Source: Propionicimonas sp.
Lineage (GTDB): Bacteria > Actinomycetota > Actinomycetes > Propionibacteriales > Propionibacteriaceae
Assembly: GCF_029975155.1 (NCBI RefSeq)
Contig: NZ_JARKPQ010000024.1
Span: 1-35,239, forward strand
DNA length: 35,239 bases
Reading direction: 5' to 3'
The notes below the pieces were generated by a model. That model was not told the DNA's origin. It did not search any database and saw nothing but the letters and a program-made list of their open reading frames with translations. The position numbers and the translations under genes are program-made. Shown piece after piece: positions 15,282 to 22,977 of the stretch. Each line of letters opens with the position of its first letter. Position 1 is the first letter of the stretch.

Positions 15282-17317
15282 TCCTTGCGCGCGGGCTCGC
15301 GCGGATCGCCCATCCGCACCTGACCCGTCCCCGGCCGGCGCCAGGCCGCCGCGGTGTTGCGCTGCGCCCGGTCGAACGCGTACTTGGACGACGCCAGCTG
15401 GTACGGCACCGACGTGACCATCACACCCTGCATGAAGTTCAGCCGGGTCTTCAGGATCAGGCCGGTCTGGTTGTGCAGCACCTGCTCCCACCAGTGTCCG
15501 ACGATGTACTCCGGAATGTAGACGCAGACCACGTCCCGCGGGTTGTCCGACCGGATGCCCTTCACATAGTTGAGGAACGGGCCGGTCACCTCGCGGTACG
15601 GGGACGCGATCACCTTCAGCGGCACGTCGAGCTGCTGGGCGTCCCACTGCGCGATGATCGCCCGCGTCTCGGCATCGTCCACCGACACCGTCACGGCCTC
15701 GATGCTGCTGGCACGGGTGGCTCGGGCGAAGTTCACGGCCCGCACCGTGGGCTTGTTGACCTCCTGCACCATGATCACCGCGCGGACCCGGCTCGGCAGC
15801 ATCCGGGCGTCCGTCGGCCCCACCGCCACCTCGCGGGCGACCTTCTCGTAGTGCCCGCGGATCGCCCGCATCAGCAGGAAGACGGCGGCCATGGCCAGGA
15901 CGGCCAGGTAGGCGCCGTAGATGAACTTGGACGCCAGCACGATCACGAGCACGAGGCCGGTGCCGGTGAGCCCGATGGCGTTGATCACGCGGGAGCGCTG
16001 CATGCGCGCGCGGACCTTCGGGTCCTTCTCGGTCGTGAGATGCCGCGTCCAGTGCCGCATCATCCCGAACTGGCTGACCGTGAAGGACACGAACACGCCC
16101 ACGACGTAGAGCTGGATCAGGGCGGTGACGCTGGCGTTGTAGATCAGGACGAGGACGATGGCGGCGGTGGCGAGGGCAAGGATCCCGTTGGAGTAGGCCA
16201 GCCGGTCACCGCGGGTGTGCAGCGCGCGCGGCAGGAAGCCGTCCCTGGCCAGGATGGAGCCGAGCACGGGGAAGCCGTTGAAGGCGGTGTTGGCGGCGAG
16301 GAACAGGATCACCATGGTCATGGTGATCACGAAGTAGAAGCCCGGCTGGAAGGCGTCGTAGAAGATCGTCCGCGCCAGCTGGCCCATCACCGTGTCGTGC
16401 GCGAGCTCGACCGGCACGCCGTCCTTGACGAAGTGCGACCCGCCCGACTCGTCGATCAGCTTCAGCCCGGTGAACTTCGCCAGGGCGACGATGCCGCCGA
16501 GCATGGTGATCGCGATGCCACCGAGCAGGGCCAGCGTCGTGGCGGCGTTGCGGCTCTTCGGCTTCTGGAAGGCGGGGACGCCGTTCGAGATCGCCTCCAC
16601 ACCGGTGAGCGCCGCACAGCCGGACGAGAACGCGCGGGCGAGCAGGAACACCATGGCCAGGCCGCTGAAGTCGGTGATCGAGCCGACCACCTCGTAGCCC
16701 GCCGTCGGGGCCTGCAGGTCCTCGCCGAGGCCGAACAGGCGGAACAGGCCCCAGATGGTCATGCCGAGCACACCGATCATGAATCCGTAGGTCGGCACCG
16801 CGAAGAACGAGCCCGACTCGCGCACGCCGCGGAGGTTCATGGCCATCAGCACGACGATCACGACCGCGGCGACCAGTCCCTCCCTGCCCTGCAGGAAGGG
16901 GAACATCGCCTCGGCGTTCTGGACGCCGGACGACACCGACACCGCGACGGTGAGGATGTAGTCGACCAGCAGCGCGCTGGCCACGACGAGCCCCGCGGTC
17001 GGGCCGAGGTTGACCGTCGCCACCTCGTAGTCACCGCCACCGGACGGGTAGGCGTGGACGGTCTGGCGGTAGGACAGCACGACGAGCAGCATGACGACGG
17101 CCACGGCGACCGCGATCTCCCACGAGAACGCGAATCCCGCCATGCCCGCCAGCGAGAGGGTGAGCAGGATCTCGTCCGGCGCGTAGGCCACCGAGCTGAG
17201 GGCGTCGGAGGCGAACACCGGCAACGCGATCCGCTTCGGCAGCAGTGTCTCGCCCAGCTGGGCGCTCGCGAGCTTGCGGCCCACCAGCAGTCGCTTGGCG
17301 AAGTCGGTGACATTCAC
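15278..17317 (-). CDS. APC-superfamily permease of the KimA (YdaO) potassium-transporter type
   Basis: A 679-residue membrane protein with about 12 hydrophobic segments and a soluble C-terminal domain (about 515-679). It matches Bacillus subtilis KimA along its length, as recalled: SDALSSVAYAPDEIL, SYRQTVHAYPSGGGDYEV, LVDYILTVAVSVSSG, FSSGCAALTGVEAISN, RGDRLAYSNGI and LHNQTGLILKTRL. Residues tied to K+ and H+ in KimA (Asp36, Tyr43, Thr121, Ser125, Thr230 there) have equivalents D38, Y45, T123, S127 and T238. I infer proton-coupled K+ uptake rather than amino acid transport. GTG 17317 has a TAGGGT -10 eight bases upstream, so it is leaderless and has no room for a c-di-AMP riboswitch. Divergent from two TrkA genes. 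Confidence 0.9.
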   Translation of the reverse strand: MNVTDFAKRLLVGRKLASAQLGETLLPKRIALPVFASDALSSVAYAPDEILLTLSLAGMAGFAFSWEIAVAVAVVMLLVVLSYRQTVHAYPSGGGDYEVATVNLGPTAGLVVASALLVDYILTVAVSVSSGVQNAEAMFPFLQGREGLVAAVVIVVLMAMNLRGVRESGSFFAVPTYGFMIGVLGMTIWGLFRLFGLGEDLQAPTAGYEVVGSITDFSGLAMVFLLARAFSSGCAALTGVEAISNGVPAFQKPKSRNAATTLALLGGIAITMLGGIVALAKFTGLKLIDESGGSHFVKDGVPVELAHDTVMGQLARTIFYDAFQPGFYFVITMTMVILFLAANTAFNGFPVLGSILARDGFLPRALHTRGDRLAYSNGILALATAAIVLVLIYNASVTALIQLYVVGVFVSFTVSQFGMMRHWTRHLTTEKDPKVRARMQRSRVINAIGLTGTGLVLVIVLASKFIYGAYLAVLAMAAVFLLMRAIRGHYEKVAREVAVGPTDARMLPSRVRAVIMVQEVNKPTVRAVNFARATRASSIEAVTVSVDDAETRAIIAQWDAQQLDVPLKVIASPYREVTGPFLNYVKGIRSDNPRDVVCVYIPEYIVGHWWEQVLHNQTGLILKTRLNFMQGVMVTSVPYQLASSKYAFDRAQRNTAAAWRRPGTGQVRMGDPREPARKE

Positions 17318-17325
17318 GACACCGC

Positions 17326-17331
17326 ACCCTA
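17326..17331 (-). promoter_or_regulatory. Leaderless -10 element of the KimA-type gene
   Basis: On the minus strand TAGGGT lies eight bases before GTG 17317. Confidence 0.45.
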
Positions 17332-17399
17332 TGCCCTCCGTCCGCTGTGGCGAACGTATCGCCGGTGTAGCGTCGGTTTCATCGAGGCCGCGACCCGGA

Positions 17400-17405
17400 T
17401 AGGGT
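17400..17405 (+). promoter_or_regulatory. Possible -10 element of the first trkA gene
   Basis: TAGGGT, 38 bases before GTG 17444, with a weak -35 TTTCAT (17377-17382) 17 bases upstream. With the opposite-strand element at 17326 it forms a divergent promoter pair. Confidence 0.35.
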
Positions 17406-17443
17406 CTTCGCGGCAGCGACCGAGAGAGTGGAGGCAGGGGCCG

Positions 17444-18106
17444 GTGCACATCGTCATCATGGGCTGTGGACGCGTGGGCGCCTCGCTCGCACGGGCACTC
17501 GAGCGCCGCGGTCACTCCGTGGCCGTCATCGACATCGTGCAGGACGCCTTCCGCCGCCTCGGTCCGGAGTTCCAGGGCAAGACGGTCAAGGGCGTCGGGT
17601 TCGACCGGCAGGTTCTGCAGCGCGCGGGCATCGAGCGGGCGGACGGGTTCGCGGCCGTCTCCAGCGGTGACAACTCCAACATCCTCGCCGCCCGGGTCGT
17701 CCGGGAGACGTTCGAGGTGCACAACGTCGTCGCCCGCATCTACGACCAGAACCGGGCCGAGGTGTACGAGCGCCTCGGCATTCCGAGCGTCGCCACCGTC
17801 CGCTGGGCTGCCGACCAGGTGCTGCGCCGGCTGCTGCCGGGGGGTTCCGAGCCGCAGTGGCGCGACCCGTCCGGCAGCGTCCGCCTGATCGAGGTTCACG
17901 TCGACCCGGGCTGGGTGGGCACGAAGGTGACCGCGATGGAGAGTTCGGCGAGGGCGCGGATCCCGTTCCTGATGCGCTTCGGCTCGGGCATCATCCCCGG
18001 TGACGCCACCGTGTTCCAGGACGGCGACCTGATCTACGCCGCCGTGACCAATGAGCAGGTGCCCGACGTCGAGGACGTCCTCGGCCAGCCACCGGTAGAG
18101 CACTGA
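17444..18106 (+). CDS. trkA: TrkA-family potassium uptake regulatory protein (RCK), first of pair
   Basis: A 220-residue protein with a TrkA_N/RCK_N Rossmann domain (HIVIMGCGRVGASLARALERR; GxGxxG at about 7-12, acidic D at the end of the second strand) and a TrkA_C/RCK_C domain (about 140-220). Such proteins bind NAD(H) or ATP/ADP and gate K+ transporters at the inner face of the membrane. GTG 17444 has GGAGG nine bases upstream. The next trkA gene follows after 16 bases. The pair corresponds to ceoB/ceoC of mycobacteria by position. No TrkH/KtrB pore gene is in the window; the nearest transporter is the divergent KimA-type permease. Confidence 0.92.
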   Translation: MHIVIMGCGRVGASLARALERRGHSVAVIDIVQDAFRRLGPEFQGKTVKGVGFDRQVLQRAGIERADGFAAVSSGDNSNILAARVVRETFEVHNVVARIYDQNRAEVYERLGIPSVATVRWAADQVLRRLLPGGSEPQWRDPSGSVRLIEVHVDPGWVGTKVTAMESSARARIPFLMRFGSGIIPGDATVFQDGDLIYAAVTNEQVPDVEDVLGQPPVEH

Positions 18107-18122
18107 AGGGTAGGGACCAGCC

Positions 18123-18806
18123 GTGCGTGTAGCCATTGCCGGTGCCGGCAACGTGGGCCGCTCGATCGCGAGAGAGCTGATCGCCAACGGCCACCAGATC
18201 CTGCTGATCGATCGCGATCCCAACGCCATCAAGCCGGAGAGCGTGCCGGAGGCGGAGTGGCTGCTCGCCGACGCGTGCGAGCTCTCCAGCCTCGAGGAGG
18301 CCAGCCTGGACACCTGTGACGTCGCGATCGCCGCCACCGGTGACGACAAGGCGAACCTCGTCCACTCCCTGCTGGCCAAGACCGAGTTCGGGGTGCCCCG
18401 CACCGTCGGCCGGGTGAACCACCCCGCCAACGAGTGGATGTTCGACGACCTGTGGGGCGTGGACGTGGCCGTGTCCACCCCGCGGCTGATGTGCGCGCTG
18501 GTCGAGGAGGCCGTCACCGTCGGCGACCTGGTGCGCCTGTTCAGCTTCCGCGGCGGCCACGCCAACCTGGTCGAGATGACGCTGCCCGAGGGCTCGCCGC
18601 GCGTCGGCACCCGGATCGCCGACCTGAACCTGCCCGGCGACGCCGTGCTGGTCACGATCATCCGGGACGGAGCCGCCCGCGCCCCCGAGCGGGATGCCGC
18701 CCTGGAGGCCAACGACGAGCTCCTGTTCGTCGCCGACCCCGGCTACGAGGCCGACCTCGCCCAGTACCTGGTGCCGCGCACCCTGCGCGCCAGCGAAGCC
18801 AGCTGA
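18123..18806 (+). CDS. trkA: TrkA-family potassium uptake regulatory protein (RCK), second of pair
   Basis: A 227-residue paralogue of the gene before it. The Rossmann motif is VAIAGAGNVGRSIARELI (GxGxxG at 7-12), with D30 at the end of the second strand and ATGDD near 75. A TrkA_C domain occupies about 140-222. GTG 18123 has GGGTAGGGA upstream. Two separate RCK proteins in one operon probably form hetero-oligomers, as proposed for CeoB/CeoC. A perfect 50-bp palindrome begins nine bases after the stop. Confidence 0.92.
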   Translation: MRVAIAGAGNVGRSIARELIANGHQILLIDRDPNAIKPESVPEAEWLLADACELSSLEEASLDTCDVAIAATGDDKANLVHSLLAKTEFGVPRTVGRVNHPANEWMFDDLWGVDVAVSTPRLMCALVEEAVTVGDLVRLFSFRGGHANLVEMTLPEGSPRVGTRIADLNLPGDAVLVTIIRDGAARAPERDAALEANDELLFVADPGYEADLAQYLVPRTLRASEAS

Positions 18807-18814
18807 CGCACATC

Positions 18815-18864
18815 GGGGACAGGTCCCATTCCCGTTCAGCTGAACGGGAATGGGACCTGTCCCC
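18815..18864. repeat. Perfect 50-bp palindrome between convergent genes
   Basis: The arms are 25 bases each with no spacer: 18815-18839 (beginning GGGGACAGGTCCCATTCCC) and 18840-18864 are exact reverse complements. It is placed exactly eight bases from both the trkA stop (18806) and the OB-fold stop (18873). Each arm also holds a mini-hairpin GGGAC-AG-GTCCC. No T run follows on either strand. It may act as a two-way transcription barrier; GGGACAGGTCCC-type sequences are also known from REP-like elements. Confidence 0.9.
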
Positions 18865-18872
18865 AAAATCTG

Positions 18873-19244
18873 TCAGGCGCCGGCGATCAGCTCGTAGTAG
18901 GGGTTGTAGAGACGGCGCTGGCCGTCCACGTAGGAGATGCGGCCGCTCACGGTGAGTTCGCGGCCGGCCGCGATTCCCGCGATCTCCCGGCGACCCATCC
19001 AGATCAGGGTCACCGCGCCGGAGCCGTCGTCGAACTCGGCCTCCAGCCACGGGGTGCCGTTGCGGGGCTTCATGCTCAGCACGGTGATCGTGCCGCGCAG
19101 CCGCGCCCACTGCCGGTCGCGCACCTCACTGATCCGGGTCGCCCCGGCGGACTCGACGATCTTCTGGCGCTCCTCCGACTCCAGCTCCGCGTTGGACGCG
19201 CCCAGCCGGCGCAGCGCCCGCAGGAACGGGTTCGTGGTCGCCAT
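18873..19244 (-). CDS. OB-fold nucleic acid-binding domain protein
   Basis: A 123-residue protein with a helical N terminus (about 1-35) and an OB-fold of the tRNA_anti/RecG-wedge kind (about 45-118: ARLRGTITVLSMKP, WLEAEFDDGSGAVTLIWMGR, ELTVSGRISYVDGQRRLYNP). It probably binds single-stranded nucleic acid; the role is unknown. It ends the dut operon: ATG 19244 shares one base with the TGA of the DUF3710 gene (TGATG). The same neighbour order occurs in many actinobacteria. Confidence 0.88.
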   Translation of the reverse strand: MATTNPFLRALRRLGASNAELESEERQKIVESAGATRISEVRDRQWARLRGTITVLSMKPRNGTPWLEAEFDDGSGAVTLIWMGRREIAGIAAGRELTVSGRISYVDGQRRLYNPYYELIAGA

Positions 19245-20038
19245 CAGGCCTCCTGAGCAGCCTCGGGCAGCGTCATCGGGATCAACTCGCCGGGCACCAT
19301 CGGCTTGGCGCCGCGCCGCACCACAAGATTACGGAAGAACTCGGCGAACGGCGCCACCAACGGGGCGTCCGCATCACCGATCGCGGCCTCGCCGAGCAGG
19401 GTGCCGCGGAGCAGCCAGCGCGGCCCCTCGGCGAACCAGATCCGGGACACGTGGAACAACTGCTCCCCGCCGGGGCCCTCCTGGGGAAGCACGCGACGCA
19501 CCTCCGTGCCGAACGGGCCCTCCGCGAGGGACGCCGTGCCGCCGCCCTGCTCCGCCTCCTCCACCACGTCCTCGCGGAGCTCGTCGGCCAGACCGCCGCT
19601 GGCGGGCGCGGCGAACAGCGCCACCTCGAGTCCGGAGTTCTTCCACACCGCGGTCACGGCCTGGACGGCGCGCGTGGCCTCGTTCACCTGCAACTGCAGC
19701 CCGAGACCCTCCCACGGGGTCACCACCAGCGCACCGAGATCGATCCTGGCCACACCGTCGGCGCCGAGCTCGACCTCCTCGGAGTCGAAGGGACCGTCCG
19801 CCCGCCAGTCGACGGCCTCGGTGGCCGTCTCGTCCGGGGCGGACTCCAGGTCGTCCTCCACCGCGTCGGCGTCGTCGAACTCGCCCTCGTCCTCGGACAG
19901 CTCGACGTCCACGTCGTCACCGACGGCCTCATCGAACTCCACCTCGCGGCCGCCGGCATCGTCGCCGACGATCGCGAGACCCTCCTCCGCGTCCACCGGC
20001 TCGGAGTCGACGGGCTTCTGCTTGCGCCCAAAGATCAC
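19244..20038 (-). CDS. DUF3710 family protein
   Basis: A 264-residue protein: basic start (IFGRKQKP), then a very acidic low-complexity stretch (about 10-70, rich in Asp/Glu), then the DUF3710 domain (about 80-250: DGPFDSEEV, RIDLGALVV, QLQVNEATRAVQAVTAVW, RGTLLGEAA, FFRNLVVRRG). The family is actinobacterial and of unknown function. GTG 20038 has AGAGGTGA upstream and overlaps the dut stop by four bases (GTGA), which fixes the start; the longer frame to 20083 is not needed. Confidence 0.9.
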   Translation of the reverse strand: MIFGRKQKPVDSEPVDAEEGLAIVGDDAGGREVEFDEAVGDDVDVELSEDEGEFDDADAVEDDLESAPDETATEAVDWRADGPFDSEEVELGADGVARIDLGALVVTPWEGLGLQLQVNEATRAVQAVTAVWKNSGLEVALFAAPASGGLADELREDVVEEAEQGGGTASLAEGPFGTEVRRVLPQEGPGGEQLFHVSRIWFAEGPRWLLRGTLLGEAAIGDADAPLVAPFAEFFRNLVVRRGAKPMVPGELIPMTLPEAAQEA

Positions 20039-20544
20039 TGGTTCACCTCTGTTGTCGTTCTCGCGGCCGTTGTGGCCGCCCATTCCGTGACCCCTCCCGT
20101 CGAGCCGTGCCCGCGGTCACCGCGGGAACTCTCGGGGAGTCGGTCGAGCAGTTCGAAGTCGGCCTGCGCCACCCGCTGCACCACCAGCTGGGCGATCAGG
20201 TCGCCGCGCGCCAGCCGCACCGGCCGGTCGGCGTCGGTGTTCAGCAGGCAGATCCGGATCTCGCCGCGATACCCGGCGTCCACCGTTCCGGGCGCGTTCA
20301 CGATCGTCAGTCCCGAGCGGGCGGCCAGCCCCGACCTGGGATGCACGAAGCCCGCCCAGCCGTCCGGCAACGCGATCGCGATTCCCGTCCCGACCAGCCG
20401 CCGCTCGCCCGGCGCCAGCTCACAGTCCTCCGCGATGGCCAGATCGGCACCCGCGTCGCCGGGGTGCGCGTACCGGGGTACGGGCATCCCCGGGTCCAGC
20501 CTGGTCAGGCCGACCCGTACCCGTTCCGGGCTGGCCGAAGTCAT
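20035..20544 (-). CDS. dut: dUTP diphosphatase
   Basis: A 169-residue trimeric-type dUTPase, which hydrolyses dUTP to dUMP and keeps uracil out of DNA. All five motifs are present: AHPGDAGADL (I), PRSGLAAR (II), VDAGYRGEI (III, catalytic Asp), LIAQLVV (IV) and RGDRGHGSTG (V). Motif V has His where most dUTPases have Phe; the mycobacterial enzyme also uses His there. After motif V is an extra tail of about 19 residues (VTEWAATTAARTTTEVNQ). ATG 20544 overlaps the DUF3093 stop by four bases. Confidence 0.96.
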   Translation of the reverse strand: MTSASPERVRVGLTRLDPGMPVPRYAHPGDAGADLAIAEDCELAPGERRLVGTGIAIALPDGWAGFVHPRSGLAARSGLTIVNAPGTVDAGYRGEIRICLLNTDADRPVRLARGDLIAQLVVQRVAQADFELLDRLPESSRGDRGHGSTGGVTEWAATTAARTTTEVNQ

Positions 20545-21032
20545 TGCGGCAGTCTAGCCCCGCCCGAGGCACCTCCCGGTCCCGGCGAGATGGGCCGGGC
20601 AGCCTCGATGGCAGCGGCTAGTTCAGCCGGCCTGCGGGACGACACCAGCCAGTACGGATGCGGGTCCGCAGCGTCGACGACGGTGACCTCCACGGAGCCG
20701 GGGACGTACCCCCGCAGCCCCAGCCAGGCGGCGTGGTCGGCCTCCGGACCCCACCGCCGCTGCGTCGCCGCCCGGTCGTGCGCCGCGACCTCGCCGACAT
20801 AGGGCCACTCCAGCAGCGCGTCCCCGACGCGCACGCCGGACTCGTCGACGACGATGAGGACGCGTCCGTACCACAGCAGTGCCGCCGCCACGCCCGCGGT
20901 CGTCACGATGCCCGCCAGCAGTGCGATCTCCGGTCCGGCATAGAAGCCGACAGCGGTGACGAAACTCACCGCGAAGAACAACCCGGCCACCCACCAGGTC
21001 ACCGGGACGCGGAGCCGCTCGCGGTACGTCAT
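20541..21032 (-). CDS. DUF3093 family membrane protein
   Basis: A 163-residue protein with two hydrophobic segments near the N terminus (about 12-30 and 35-55) and a soluble C-terminal part (VDESGVRVGDALLEWPYVGEV, AAWLGLRGYVPGSVEVTVVD, PYWLVSSRRPAELAAAI). This matches DUF3093, an actinobacterial family of unknown function next to dut. ATG 21032 has a TAGCGT -10 element six bases upstream, so the dut operon appears leaderless and begins here. Confidence 0.88.
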   Translation of the reverse strand: MTYRERLRVPVTWWVAGLFFAVSFVTAVGFYAGPEIALLAGIVTTAGVAAALLWYGRVLIVVDESGVRVGDALLEWPYVGEVAAHDRAATQRRWGPEADHAAWLGLRGYVPGSVEVTVVDAADPHPYWLVSSRRPAELAAAIEAARPISPGPGGASGGARLPQ

Positions 21033-21038
21033 TGATCC

Positions 21039-21044
21039 ACGCTA
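21039..21044 (-). promoter_or_regulatory. Leaderless -10 element of the DUF3093-dut operon
   Basis: On the minus strand TAGCGT lies six bases before ATG 21032. Confidence 0.5.
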
Positions 21045-21077
21045 GTCCGGCTTGGCAGGATGGCAGCAGGAGGACAC

Positions 21078-21371
21078 GTGAACACGTCGCAGAAACTGCT
21101 CTGGAACCTGTACGCCGGTGCCGTCGGGGCGCTCACCACCGTGCTGGCCGCGAAGGCCGTCAACGCCGTCTGGGAACTCGCCACGGGTGACACGCCGCCG
21201 GAACCCAACGATCCGGAGGTCCCCCTGCGCCGGGCGCTCACCTGGGCGATCGCGAGCGGCGTGGGCATCGGACTCTCCCAGCTTCTGGTCAACCGGTTCG
21301 CGGCCAACCAGTGGACGAAGGTCATGGGGACGCCGGCGCCCAGCTTCAACAAGACCAACCTGCGGATCTAG
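21078..21371 (+). CDS. DUF4235 family small membrane protein
   Basis: A 97-residue protein matching DUF4235: KLLWNLYAGAVGALTTVLAAKAVNAVWELATGDTPPEPNDP, then a second hydrophobic segment (ALTWAIASGVGIGLSQLLVNRF). Two membrane helices are likely. Function unknown. GTG 21078 is chosen because AGGAGG lies five bases upstream; an ATG at 21060 precedes that ribosome site. Confidence 0.85.
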   Translation: MNTSQKLLWNLYAGAVGALTTVLAAKAVNAVWELATGDTPPEPNDPEVPLRRALTWAIASGVGIGLSQLLVNRFAANQWTKVMGTPAPSFNKTNLRI

Positions 21372-21404
21372 GGCTTCGTCAGGCTCAGGGCTTCGTCACG
21401 CTCG
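21371..21404 (+). repeat. 17-bp imperfect tandem repeat after the DUF4235 gene
   Basis: GGGCTTCGTCAGGCTCA (21371-21387) and GGGCTTCGTCACGCTCG (21388-21404) differ at three positions. They fill most of the gap between the convergent DUF4235 and DUF4193 genes. Confidence 0.7.
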
Positions 21405-21418
21405 GCCATCATTCGGGC

Positions 21419-21715
21419 TCAGCCGGCGCAGTCCACGCAGTAGATGAGGCCGCCCCGGACCTCGGCGATCTGACTGCGGTGCTTGACCAGGAAGCACGAT
21501 GCACAGGTGAACTCGTCCGCCTGCCGCGGCAGCACCCGGACGGTCAGCTCCTCGTGGGACAGGTCGGCACCGGGCAGCTCGAAGGTCTCCGCCGCCTCGA
21601 CCTCGTCCTCGTCGACCTTGCCGGAATTCTTGTCGTTCCGTCGGGTCTTGAGCTCCTCGATCGAGTCTTCGCTCTCTTCGTCTGTCTTGCGAGGGGCGTC
21701 GTAATCGGTCGCCAT
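21419..21715 (-). CDS. DUF4193 family protein (zinc-ribbon-like)
   Basis: A 98-residue acidic protein ending in two CxxC pairs (C71/C74 in FTCASCFLVKHRSQIA and C93/C96 in YCVDCAG), likely a zinc ribbon. It matches DUF4193, present in most Actinomycetota and of unknown function. The N-terminal half is rich in Asp/Glu and probably disordered. ATG 21715 fits the family start MATDYDAPR. Confidence 0.93.
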   Translation of the reverse strand: MATDYDAPRKTDEESEDSIEELKTRRNDKNSGKVDEDEVEAAETFELPGADLSHEELTVRVLPRQADEFTCASCFLVKHRSQIAEVRGGLIYCVDCAG

Positions 21716-21909
21716 GCTGTTACGTCCATCTCCGTTCCGCGGTGCCGGCAGTGTGCGGCTGGGCATCTCGTGCACCGAATGCATATCACATCCCGGCCTG
21801 GTCTCCCCGTCGCCACTCGTTCGCCACTCCCGACGCAGCGGTCGTGCCGACGCCCGGTCGAAGGGGAGGCTTGGTAGGTTACCTGCAGACACAAACCGGA
21901 AGTGAGGCG
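21716..21909. other. Divergent spacer between the DUF4193 gene and sepH
   Basis: A 194-base non-coding region holding promoters for both genes. TAGGTT (21875-21880) is a possible sepH -10, 29 bases before its start. I searched this stretch for the missing SepH N terminus and found nothing resembling it in any plus-strand frame. Confidence 0.45.
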
Positions 21910-22977
21910 ATGACCCCCGAAGACCAGGCTCGCAGCCGGGATCGGGTGCGCCAGCCGCCCCAGGCCACCCAGCTGGAGATTGACATGGAGAGCGCGCTGA
22001 CCCCCCGGGAGATCCAGGCACGCGTCCGTGCCGGCGACACGCTGGAGGACGTCGCCCGGGCTGCGGGGATGGGCATCGACTGGGTGGAACCCTTCGCGGC
22101 CCCCGTGCTCGCCGAGCGCGAGTTCGTCGCCGGCCAGGCGCAGGCGCACCCCGTCCGGCGAGGTTCGGAGACCATCGCTCACCGCACCCTCGCCGATGTC
22201 GTCAGCGACCGCCTCGCCTCGCGCCGGGTCGACCTCGACACGGTCACCTGGGATGCATGGAAGCTCGAGGGACGCCGCTGGTCGGTCCAGGTCAGCTACG
22301 ACTCCGGCAAGGCGCACCGGGAGGCGCTGTTCACCTATGACGCCGGCGGCCGCTTCTCCGTCGCGGAGAACGACGACGCCCGCTGGCTGCTGGGCCTGCA
22401 CTCCGCGTCTCACGGTCCCCAGCCCGACCGCCGCCGACCGCAGGAGGAGGCCGAGCCCACCGTCGGGCTGAACGACGAACTCGCCCTCGTCCGGGTGGTG
22501 CAGCCCCGGGTCGACGAGCCGGAGGATCCGAACGACACGATGCCGCTCGACGAGCTGGACGGCGAGGTCGAGGACGCCTATGCCGAGGGTGAACTCGCGG
22601 AGGTCGACGGCGTCTACGACATCGTGCCGTCCGCGGATTCGGGGCTGGACGTGCTGTACGACATGCTGTCCAGCTTCGACGAGGACTCCGTCCAGATCTA
22701 CGCCGGGCTGATCCGGCCCAGCGACACGGCGGCGCCCCGTCCGGTGCTGGACGAACCGCCGGCCGAGGAACCGGAGGAGGAAGAGGCCGAGCCCGAGCCG
22801 GCGGAGCCTCCCGAGGTCGCGGAGCCGGTCGCCGAACCCGAACAGCCCAGCCTCGTCGACGAGGCGGAGGCGACCGAGGAGGCACCGCGTCCGGCTCGGC
22901 CCAAGCGGAAGCGGGCGTCCGTTCCCAGCTGGGACGAGATCATGTTCGGCTCGCCCAAGAACCCGAAGCAGCGCTGA
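21910..22977 (+). CDS. sepH: Septation protein SepH with a short N terminus
   Basis: A 355-residue member of the SepH (DUF3071) family, which in Streptomyces and Mycobacterium binds FtsZ and promotes its assembly. The helix-turn-helix region is present (LEIDMESALTPREIQARVRAGDTLEDVARAAG, about 22-53, then PFAAPVLAEREFVA), followed by the family segment VSDRLASRRVDLDTVTWDAWK. Residues about 185-330 are acidic and Pro-rich; the C terminus KRKRASVPSWDEIMFGSPK is conserved. Relatives usually have about 40-60 more N-terminal residues; here they are replaced by about 20 polar residues. ATG 21910 has GTGAGG upstream. The stop abuts that of tdk (TGATCA). Confidence 0.9.
   Translation: MTPEDQARSRDRVRQPPQATQLEIDMESALTPREIQARVRAGDTLEDVARAAGMGIDWVEPFAAPVLAEREFVAGQAQAHPVRRGSETIAHRTLADVVSDRLASRRVDLDTVTWDAWKLEGRRWSVQVSYDSGKAHREALFTYDAGGRFSVAENDDARWLLGLHSASHGPQPDRRRPQEEAEPTVGLNDELALVRVVQPRVDEPEDPNDTMPLDELDGEVEDAYAEGELAEVDGVYDIVPSADSGLDVLYDMLSSFDEDSVQIYAGLIRPSDTAAPRPVLDEPPAEEPEEEEAEPEPAEPPEVAEPVAEPEQPSLVDEAEATEEAPRPARPKRKRASVPSWDEIMFGSPKNPKQR

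Noticed and set aside
17318..17443. c-di-AMP (ydaO-type) riboswitch expected upstream of a KimA gene
   Set aside because: A -10 element lies eight bases from the start codon, leaving no leader; no riboswitch-like structure is evident.
15473..18106. An 877-residue open frame on the plus strand
   Set aside because: Only its last 220 residues are real (first trkA gene); the rest is antisense to the permease gene.
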